NCBI GenBank assembly: GCA_947629875.1
Contig: CANRFK010000022.1
Location: 1-14,424, forward strand
Length of the DNA: 14,424 nucleotides
Direction: 5' to 3'
Origin: an uncultured Clostridia bacterium
GTDB lineage: Bacteria > Bacillota > Clostridia > Christensenellales > Borkfalkiaceae
This document shows, piece after piece, positions 5,133-11,633 of this stretch. Every line of letters starts with the position of its first letter. Position 1 is the first letter of the stretch. A program made the translations under genes and the position numbers. The notes below the pieces were generated by a model. That model was not told the origin of the DNA and did no database searches. It was given only the letters and a program-made list of their open reading frames with translations.

Positions 5133-6943
5133 ACGATGCGCTTGAACAGTTTTTCCATCTCGCTCTTCTTGACTTTGACGGCGACGGGGCGGCCGTGCGG
5201 GCATTTGAGCCCCATGTCGCCCTCGGTGCGCTCGATTAGGGAGCGCGCCTCCTCGTCCGTCAGCTTCTCCCCGCCCTTGACTGCCGCCTTGCACGCCGCA
5301 GAGGCGAGTTTATCCTTCAATAGATCGGGCAGTTTGATGGCGCGAAGGCTCTCCATCGAGCCGAGGATCTCCCCGAAGAACGCCTTCAAGTCCAGACCCA
5401 TAAGGTCGGCGGGCACGGCGGAGACCTTGATGCTCGTGCCGCCGAACGCGCCCGCTTCAAACCCGAGCTCGTGCAAAACACCGAAATTCTTTTCGAGGAA
5501 GGCATATTCCGCCGCGTTCACTTCGAGAATGTACGGCATCAGCATGGGTTGGGAGACGATGGCGCGCTGCTCCGTCTTTTCGCGGAGCCTGTCGTAGATG
5601 AGGCGCTCGTGCGCGGCGTGCTGATCCAAAATATAGGCGCAGTCGCCGTATTCATAGATGAGATAGGTGCGGAAGAGCTCGCCCTTGTATTCGAGCGACT
5701 TGACGTCTACGCGCTCCTGCTTTGCCTGCGCCTGCTCCAATAAGAACTTTTTGTTCTCCTCAAAGTAGTCGATTTCGGCGGCAGTGGGCGCATGCACCTC
5801 GAATTTGAGAGGCTCCCGCTCCTGCTCGAAAAAGCGGGGCGCGGGCGTTCTGCCCGCCAACGGGGAGACATCGAATTGCAGTTCCTTTTTGGCTTCCGCA
5901 TACGTCATCTGCGGCGCGGCGGGCGGCTGCTTGGGAAGAGACTGCGGCGCAACGTATTCGAGGGCGCGGGAGTTGCCGTCGAGAACGGAAGAGACCACCG
6001 AGTAGACGCTTCCGTAGATAATTTGGTTATCCGCAAAGCGCACATCGGCCTTGTTGGGGTGCACGTTGACGTCCACGATCTCGGGCGGCACATCCAAAAA
6101 GAGCACATAGAACGGGTATTGCCGCTTCATGAGGTAGGCGGCGTAGGCGTTGGAGATGGCCGCGCTCACCGTTTGGTTCACAATATAGCGCCCGTTGACG
6201 AAGAGGCTCTGATAACTGCGGTTGGGCTTGGAAAAGTTGCGGTTTCCGATGAAGCCCGCAAGTTTGATGCCGTGCTTATCGGCGGAGATCTCGATGCAAT
6301 CGCTCAAAATGCCCGCCCCGTACACGGCGACGAGCGCGGCTTTTAAGCCATCGCCGAAGGAGCGGTATTTGACCTTGCCGTTCACGGTATACGTAAACGC
6401 TACCTCGGGGCGGGAGAGAAGGAAGCGCGCCATCATGTTGCCGACGTCCCCCTCCTCCTGCGCATCCGATTTCATGAATTTCAGGCGGGCGGGGGTATTG
6501 TAGAAGAGATTTTCCACCGTGACACGCGTCCCCTTTGCCCCCGCCGCCGCACGAATTTCGCCGAGTTCGCCGCCCTTGCAGGCGAGCGCGAACGCCTCGC
6601 CGCCCGCGTTGGAGACGATCTCCATCTCCGAAACGGAGGCAATGGAGGCAATGGCCTCGCCGCGGAAGCCCAAAGTCATCACGGTGAAGAGGTCCTCCGC
6701 CGTGGAGAGTTTGCTCGTCGCGTGCGGGCGGAAGGCGAGCGGCAGATCTTCTTTCGAAATGCCGCACCCGTTGTCCGTCACGGTGATGCGCCGTTTGCCG
6801 CCGCCCTCGATCTCGACGGAAATCTCGGTCGCGCCCGCGTCGATCGCGTTTTCCACGAGTTCCTTGACGACGGAATACGGGCGATCCACCACTTCGCCGG
6901 CGGCGATGCGGTTATATACGTCGGGCGTTAAAACGTTGATCAT
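5129..6943 (-). CDS. mutL: DNA mismatch repair protein MutL (endonuclease type)
   Basis: MutL couples mismatch recognition by MutS to strand removal. The 604 residues show the GHKL ATPase motifs KELVENAIDAGA (E28, N32), TDNGCGI (56-62), TLGFRGEA (90-97) and GTRVTVENLFYNTPAR (138-153). The transducer domain contains VDVNVHPNKADVRF, and a proline-rich linker spans about 330-390. The C-terminal domain carries the nicking-endonuclease motif DQHAAHERLIYD (440-451) plus ACKAAVKGG (550-558) and CPHGRP (581-586). This is the type used where MutH and Dam are absent. The last motif residue is D instead of the usual E. I chose the ATG at 6943, which overlaps the mutS stop as ATGA with AAGGAG upstream; the frame open to 6961 adds only six residues that belong to mutS sequence. 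Confidence 0.97.
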   Translation of the reverse strand: MINVLTPDVYNRIAAGEVVDRPYSVVKELVENAIDAGATEISVEIEGGGKRRITVTDNGCGISKEDLPLAFRPHATSKLSTAEDLFTVMTLGFRGEAIASIASVSEMEIVSNAGGEAFALACKGGELGEIRAAAGAKGTRVTVENLFYNTPARLKFMKSDAQEEGDVGNMMARFLLSRPEVAFTYTVNGKVKYRSFGDGLKAALVAVYGAGILSDCIEISADKHGIKLAGFIGNRNFSKPNRSYQSLFVNGRYIVNQTVSAAISNAYAAYLMKRQYPFYVLFLDVPPEIVDVNVHPNKADVRFADNQIIYGSVYSVVSSVLDGNSRALEYVAPQSLPKQPPAAPQMTYAEAKKELQFDVSPLAGRTPAPRFFEQEREPLKFEVHAPTAAEIDYFEENKKFLLEQAQAKQERVDVKSLEYKGELFRTYLIYEYGDCAYILDQHAAHERLIYDRLREKTEQRAIVSQPMLMPYILEVNAAEYAFLEKNFGVLHELGFEAGAFGGTSIKVSAVPADLMGLDLKAFFGEILGSMESLRAIKLPDLLKDKLASAACKAAVKGGEKLTDEEARSLIERTEGDMGLKCPHGRPVAVKVKKSEMEKLFKRIV

Positions 6944-9501
6944 TTGAGTTTCTCCTTCCACTCCGCAAGGAGCGCCAGCGCCTGCAAGGGCGAGAGCACG
7001 TCCGGATTGATGCCCGCAAGCTGCGTACGGAGTTTTTCCTCCACCTCGTCGGGTTCCTCCTCAATGGGTTCCTCGGGAATGTGCCGCCCCGCGAGGTCGT
7101 TCTTTTCGAGTGTCCGCAAAATGGTCTTGGCGCGGGAAGTGACCGATTCGGGCACGCCCGCGAGTGCGGCGACTTCCACGCCGAAGGAGCGCGAGGCTCC
7201 GCCCCGCACGATCTTGCGCAAAAATACGATGGTTCCGCCGATCTCCCGCGCGTTGATCTTGTAATTTTTGACGCCCTCGAGCTTGCCCTCGAGTTCGGTG
7301 AGTTCATGGTAGTGCGTCGCGAACAGCGTCTTTGCGCGGATGTTCTTCGTCAGGTGCTCGATGACCGCCCACGCAATGGAGAGCCCGTCGAACGTGCTCG
7401 TGCCGCGCCCGACTTCGTCCAAAATGAGAAGGCTCTTTGAGGTCGCATTGCGCAGAATGCTGGCGACTTCCGTCATCTCCACCATGCAGGTGCTCCGATC
7501 CAAAATGAGGTTGTCGCTCGCCCCGATGCGCGTAAAGATGCGGTCGACAATGGGAACAACGGCGCGCTTTGCGGGCACGAAGGAGCCGATGTGCGCCATG
7601 AGCACGATGAGGGCGTTCTGTCTCAAATAGGTGCTCTTGCCCGCCATATTTGGCCCTGTGAGGATCATCGTGCGGCTGTCGCCGCCGTCGAGCATACAGT
7701 CGTTGGGCACGAACCGCTCGCGCGAAATGGCCTCCACGACGGGGTGCCGCCCCTCTTCCACCACGAGAGCTCCCTCCTCCACGATCTCGGGGCGCACGTA
7801 TTTATTTTCCTTGGCGACGGTCGCAAGCGAGACGAGGCAATCGAGCGAAGCAACGGCCGCCGCCACCGCTTGGAACACCGGGATGTTGCGCCCGAGGATC
7901 TCCAAAAGTTCGGAGTAGAGAAATTCTTCGAGGCGCTGCGCCTTGTCGTCGCTGCCCAAAATTTTGGCTTCGAGTTCCTTGAGTTCTTCGTTGACGTACC
8001 GCTCCCCGTTTGTAAGCGTCTGTTTGCGCGTGTAGGAGTAAGGGACGCGGTCGCGGAAAGAGTTGCTGACTTCGATATAGTAGCCGAACACGCGGTTATA
8101 GCCCACTTTTAAGGTGCGGATGCCCGTCTTTTCGCGCTCGCGCGTTTCGAGCTCGGCGAGGAGCGCCTTGCTGTGCTCCTTCACGTCTTTGAGTTCGTCG
8201 AGTTCCTTGTTGTAGCCGCGGCGGATATAGCCGCCCTCCCGAATGGTCGTCGCGTCGGGGGCGATCGCCGCATCGAGAAGCGCACATATTTCCTTGGTAT
8301 CTGCAAGCCCCGCGGCAATGCGCCCGAGGAGTGCGGAGGAAAATCCCGAGAGCTGGAATTTGAGATTGGGCACGACGGAAAGAGACGCGGAGAGCGCAAT
8401 GCAGTCCTTGGGCTGTAAGTTGCCGTTGGAGATGCGCCCCGTGAGCCGTTCGATATCCTTGATGCCCGCGAGCATATCGGCGAGGCCGATGCGCACGACG
8501 CTTGCGCGGAAGAGCTCGTCCACCGCATCGAGCCGCTCTTCGATGGCCTTCTTGTCGCGGAGCGGCGAGATGAGCGCGCTCGCAAGTTTGCGGGCTCCCA
8601 TGCCCGTCTTGGCTCTGTCGAGGAGCCACAGAAGGGAGCCGTACTTCTTCCCCTCCGCGTTGTTTTTGAGAATTTCGAGGTTGCGCACGGCGACGCTATC
8701 CAATACGAGCCGCGAGCCCTCCTCGGCATAGCGGAGAGAATTGATATTTTTGAGGGCGTGCTTCTGCGTCTCGCGGAGGTATTCGAGGAGCGCCCCCGCC
8801 GCGCAGATGGAGGCCTCCTTGCCGGCGATCCCCAAGGCGTCCACCGAGGCGGAGAACTGCTCTTTGAGCGATTTTTCCGCCGCCGCCCGCCCAAACGACC
8901 ACGGGAGATAGCACGAGAACGCGGGAAGCGCGCCCCGCTGTACCTCCGCACAGTCCTTGGTCTCAAACAGAAGTTCCTCATTGCAGATGATCTCGGCGAC
9001 GGAGAGATTGACGAGCGCATACAGAAGGTGCTCTGTGTTCTCCGCCTCGCCCACGGCGAACTCGCCCGTCGTGATATCCGCCCACGCGAGCGCATAATTT
9101 CCGTTTATCTTACAGGCGCAGGCGATGTAGTTGCTCCGCTTCTCATCGAGCATCTCGTTCTCGATGACCGTCCCCGCCGAGACCACGCGGATGACGTCCC
9201 TATCCACCATTCCCTTGCTCGCCTTTGGGTCGGAGAGCTGTTCGCAGATGGCGACGCGCTCGCCCGCATCCACGAGCTTTTGGATATAACTGTCGGCGGC
9301 ATGGAAGGGCACGCCGCACATCGGCGCGCGGGCTTCCAGCCCGCAGTCCCTGCCCGTAAGCGTGAGGTCGAGGATCTTGCTCGCCTTCTCGGCGTCCTCG
9401 AAGAACATCTCATAGAAATCGCCGAGGCGGTAAAAGACGATGCACCCCGGGTATTCGGCCTTGACCTTTTTCCAATGCTCCATCATCGGTGAAAGCGCCA
9501 T
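6940..9501 (-). CDS. mutS: DNA mismatch repair protein MutS
   Basis: MutS binds mismatches and small loops and recruits MutL. The 853 residues have the normal full length. Domain I has the mismatch-reading GDFYEMF (27-33, Phe29 and Glu31), followed by the connector, core and clamp domains. The ABC-type ATPase carries Walker A GPNMAGKST (616-624), the signature region STCMVEMTEVASIL and Walker B LLILDEVGRGTSTFDG (691-706), and the FATHYHEL motif is present. The C-terminus ends in SPLQALALLAEWKEKL, the usual terminal helix. The start has GGAGG six bases upstream and is 12 bases after the miaB stop. One local deviation is GGASRSFGVEVAALAGVP where many family members have GADKSYGIxVAxLAGLP. The mutS end overlaps mutL by four bases, consistent with balanced production. 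Confidence 0.98.
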   Translation of the reverse strand: MALSPMMEHWKKVKAEYPGCIVFYRLGDFYEMFFEDAEKASKILDLTLTGRDCGLEARAPMCGVPFHAADSYIQKLVDAGERVAICEQLSDPKASKGMVDRDVIRVVSAGTVIENEMLDEKRSNYIACACKINGNYALAWADITTGEFAVGEAENTEHLLYALVNLSVAEIICNEELLFETKDCAEVQRGALPAFSCYLPWSFGRAAAEKSLKEQFSASVDALGIAGKEASICAAGALLEYLRETQKHALKNINSLRYAEEGSRLVLDSVAVRNLEILKNNAEGKKYGSLLWLLDRAKTGMGARKLASALISPLRDKKAIEERLDAVDELFRASVVRIGLADMLAGIKDIERLTGRISNGNLQPKDCIALSASLSVVPNLKFQLSGFSSALLGRIAAGLADTKEICALLDAAIAPDATTIREGGYIRRGYNKELDELKDVKEHSKALLAELETREREKTGIRTLKVGYNRVFGYYIEVSNSFRDRVPYSYTRKQTLTNGERYVNEELKELEAKILGSDDKAQRLEEFLYSELLEILGRNIPVFQAVAAAVASLDCLVSLATVAKENKYVRPEIVEEGALVVEEGRHPVVEAISRERFVPNDCMLDGGDSRTMILTGPNMAGKSTYLRQNALIVLMAHIGSFVPAKRAVVPIVDRIFTRIGASDNLILDRSTCMVEMTEVASILRNATSKSLLILDEVGRGTSTFDGLSIAWAVIEHLTKNIRAKTLFATHYHELTELEGKLEGVKNYKINAREIGGTIVFLRKIVRGGASRSFGVEVAALAGVPESVTSRAKTILRTLEKNDLAGRHIPEEPIEEEPDEVEEKLRTQLAGINPDVLSPLQALALLAEWKEKLK

Positions 9502-9513
9502 AATTTTCCTCCG

Positions 9514-10821
9514 TCAATCTACGGCCTCGCCGTACAGCGAAATGCCGTTTGCCCGCGTCACGCGGAGGCGGACAAGCTCCCCCACGCGGTTTTTCTTACT
9601 TTCAAAGTACCCCATTTGCCCGTATTCGTCCCTGCCGAGGTACATGCCCTTCTTGGCGTCGTAGTCCTCGCAGAGGATCTCCACCGTTTTGCCCACATAC
9701 TTCGCGCTCTTTTGGCGGGTCTTTTCGTTGACGAGCGCAATGAGGCGGGAGAGCCTTTCCTTGGAAACTTCCTCGCTCACTTGCCCCTCCATTGTAGCCG
9801 CCCGCGTGCCCGTGCGCGGGGAGAAGATGAACATGAACGCCGAGGCGAGATCGGCCTCCTCCACCAAAGTGAGCGTCTCTTGAAAGTCCTCCTCCGTCTC
9901 GGTGGGAAAGCCCACGATGAAGTCCGTCGTCACCTCGCAGTCGGGGATCTCCCGTTTCAAGAGGGCGATCTCATCAAGGTATTTTTCCCGCGTATACCGC
10001 CTGTTCATGAGCGAGAGAATGCGGCTCGAGCCCGATTGCACGGGCAAATGCAGGTGTTTGCAGATCTTTTCGTGCTTTTTCATGACGGCGACGAGCGCCG
10101 CGGAGAAATCCTTGGGGTGCGACGTCATGAACCGCACGCGGAACTTGCCTTCAATGGAGGCGACGGCGTCGAGAAGCGTAGGAAAATCCGCCCCGTTTTC
10201 GTCGCGGTAGGAATCCACGTTCTGCCCGAGGAGCGTAATTTCCTTATAGCCCTTTTCCACAAGGGCGCGCACTTCGGAAAGAACATCGTCCATTCTGCGG
10301 GAGCGTTCCCTGCCGCGCACGTAGGGCACGATGCAGTACGAGCAAAAATTGTTGCACCCGTACATGATGTTCACCCATGCGTTGGGGTAACTCGTGCGGA
10401 CGGGCGAAACGCCGTCCTCCACCTCCGCCCGCGCCGCGGGCACGGAGACGAGATTGCGCCGCCCCGCCCGCTTCTTCTCGATGAGATCTCCGAGCTCCGA
10501 AAGATTGTGCGTGCCGAAGAGAATATCGATGAAGGGAAATTTGGCTTTGAGAAGGGCGGCTTTCCCCTCTTCCTGCACCATACAGCCGCCCACCGCGATG
10601 ATGAGCCCCTTTTTCTTCCGTTTGAGCTGTTTGAGCGCGCCGATGTTGCCGAACGCGTGATTTTCGGCGTTCTCGCGGATACAGCAGGTGTTGAATACGA
10701 TGATATCCGCCTCTTCGATGGCCGTTTCTTTCTCGTACCCCTTTTCTTTGAGCACGCCCGCGATCTTCTCCGACTCGTGCAGGTTCATCTGGCAGCCGTA
10801 AGTCACAATGTGATAGTTCAT
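9514..10821 (-). CDS. miaB: tRNA methylthiotransferase MiaB
   Basis: MiaB adds the methylthio group to i6A37 of tRNA to form ms2i6A, the step after MiaA. The 435 residues show an N-terminal UPF0004 domain with the three auxiliary-cluster cysteines C10 (VTYGCQMN), C46 (FNTCCIREN) and C80 (GGCM). The radical SAM domain carries CNNFCSYC (C156, C160, C163) and IVPYVRGRERSR. A TRAM RNA-binding domain lies at about 368-435. TYGCQMN and the IVPYVRGRE signature separate MiaB from MtaB and RimO. I chose the ATG at 10821: it overlaps the sirtuin stop as ATGA, has GGAG upstream, and gives the usual MNYHIVTYGCQMN start. The frame remains open to 11088 only as a shadow of the sirtuin gene. mutS follows after 12 bases. 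Confidence 0.96.
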   Translation of the reverse strand: MNYHIVTYGCQMNLHESEKIAGVLKEKGYEKETAIEEADIIVFNTCCIRENAENHAFGNIGALKQLKRKKKGLIIAVGGCMVQEEGKAALLKAKFPFIDILFGTHNLSELGDLIEKKRAGRRNLVSVPAARAEVEDGVSPVRTSYPNAWVNIMYGCNNFCSYCIVPYVRGRERSRRMDDVLSEVRALVEKGYKEITLLGQNVDSYRDENGADFPTLLDAVASIEGKFRVRFMTSHPKDFSAALVAVMKKHEKICKHLHLPVQSGSSRILSLMNRRYTREKYLDEIALLKREIPDCEVTTDFIVGFPTETEEDFQETLTLVEEADLASAFMFIFSPRTGTRAATMEGQVSEEVSKERLSRLIALVNEKTRQKSAKYVGKTVEILCEDYDAKKGMYLGRDEYGQMGYFESKKNRVGELVRLRVTRANGISLYGEAVD

Positions 10822-11525
10822 GCTTCGATCTCCGAAAACACCTTGCCCACGTTCTCGCGGAGCACAAGGTCGCACGTGCTGTCGAGCGGCGTTGCGCTGC
10901 GGTTGACGAGCACGAGATGCTTGCCGCGGAAGAGGCTCACAAACCCCGCCGCAGGATACACGGTGAGCGACGTCCCCGCCACGATGAGGGTATCGGCGGA
11001 GGCGATGGCCTCGCACGCGCCCTCCACCGTTTCGCCGTCGAGCGGCTCGCCGTATAAGACGACGTCGGGCTTTATGAGCCCCCCGCACGAACAGCGCGGC
11101 ACGCCCTCACTCTCTGCGATGAACTCGGCGGTATATTTTTTGCCGCACGAAAGGCAGGTGTTGCGGTGCACGCTGCCGTGGAGTTCATACACTTTCTTGC
11201 TCCCCGCGGCCTGATGCAGACCGTCGATATTCTGCGTGACGACGGCGAGAAGTTTCCCCTTCTTCTCGAGTTCGGCGAGTTTCAGGTGCGCGGCGTTGGG
11301 CTTCGCCCAAAGGGGCAGCATCTTGTCGCGGTAGAATTTATAAAATTCCGCCGTGTGCGAATAGAAATAGTCCGCGCTCAACATGGTCTCGGGCGGCACG
11401 GAATACTTCTGCCTGTACAACCCGTCCTCCGAGCGGAAATCGGGGATCCCGCTCTCCGTGGATACCCCCGCGCCGCCGAAAAACACGATGCGCGAACTAT
11501 TTGAAATGATCTCTTGCAGTGTCAT
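10818..11525 (-). CDS. cobB: NAD-dependent protein deacylase, sirtuin (CobB/Sir2 family)
   Basis: A 235-residue sirtuin that removes acyl groups from lysine side chains using NAD. Visible motifs are the NAD-binding GAGVSTESGIPDFRS (18-32), TQNIDGLH (97-104), the catalytic histidine H116 in ELHGS, zinc cysteines C124/C127 and C145/C147, PDVVLYGE, and GTSLTVYPAAGF. The length and motif order fit class III/U bacterial enzymes. Whether it is mainly a deacetylase cannot be read from sequence. I prefer the ATG at 11525, since GGGAG lies eight bases upstream; an alternative TTG at 11540 would place that site inside the gene. It is the first gene after a strong promoter and overlaps miaB by four bases. 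Its place at the head of a mismatch repair and tRNA modification operon is unusual. Confidence 0.95.
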   Translation of the reverse strand: MTLQEIISNSSRIVFFGGAGVSTESGIPDFRSEDGLYRQKYSVPPETMLSADYFYSHTAEFYKFYRDKMLPLWAKPNAAHLKLAELEKKGKLLAVVTQNIDGLHQAAGSKKVYELHGSVHRNTCLSCGKKYTAEFIAESEGVPRCSCGGLIKPDVVLYGEPLDGETVEGACEAIASADTLIVAGTSLTVYPAAGFVSLFRGKHLVLVNRSATPLDSTCDLVLRENVGKVFSEIEA

Positions 11526-11541
11526 GGCCTTTTCTCCCAAC

Positions 11542-11571
11542 TTGCATTATATCATAAACGACCTGTATTTT
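11542..11571 (+). promoter_or_regulatory. Possible weak divergent promoter of the PBP gene
   Basis: On the plus strand TTGCAT (11542-11547), an 18-base spacer and TATTTT (11566-11571) could form a weak promoter. It would overlap the opposite promoter completely, with each -35 lying in the other's -10 region. Motif quality is modest and the gene might have another promoter that I do not see. Confidence 0.3.
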
Positions 11572-11574
11572 CAA
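11546..11574 (-). promoter_or_regulatory. Strong sigma-A promoter of the six-gene operon
   Basis: On the minus strand TTGAAA (11569-11574), a 17-base spacer and a perfect TATAAT (11546-11551) precede the sirtuin ATG at 11525. The start of transcription would lie near 11539, giving a leader of about 15 bases that just holds the GGGAG ribosome binding site. This is the only strong promoter seen for the operon. Confidence 0.88.
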
Positions 11575-11603
11575 CATTTCCGCGCGCGTGGAGGCGAAAT
11601 TTT

Positions 11604-11633
11604 TTGCGTAAATTACGGATACTGTCCGTATGA
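11604..11633 (+). CDS. Possible 9-residue leader peptide coupled to the PBP gene
   Basis: A TTG start nine bases after GGAGG (11590-11594) opens a frame encoding MRKLRILSV. Its TGA stop overlaps the PBP ATG as ATGA. The PBP gene itself has no Shine-Dalgarno sequence, so ribosomes ending the leader could restart on it. A 6-bp hairpin, TACGGA-TACTG-TCCGTA (11614-11630), covers the junction. The frame is very short and could be chance, and there is no comparative support. Confidence 0.3.
   Translation: MRKLRILSV

Noticed and set aside
5133..5294. N-terminal extension of MiaA by 54 residues
   Set aside because: It is a shadow of the mutL 3' end; the ATG at 5132 gives the normal MiaA start and an ATGA overlap.
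10822..11088. N-terminal extension of MiaB by 89 residues
   Set aside because: It is an arginine-rich shadow of the sirtuin gene; the ATG at 10821 gives the family start and an ATGA overlap.
9616..11214. A 532-residue open frame on the plus strand opposite miaB and the sirtuin gene
   Set aside because: It is antisense to two genes with complete catalytic motifs, has no recognisable domain and shows the H/R/A-rich composition of a GC-rich shadow frame.
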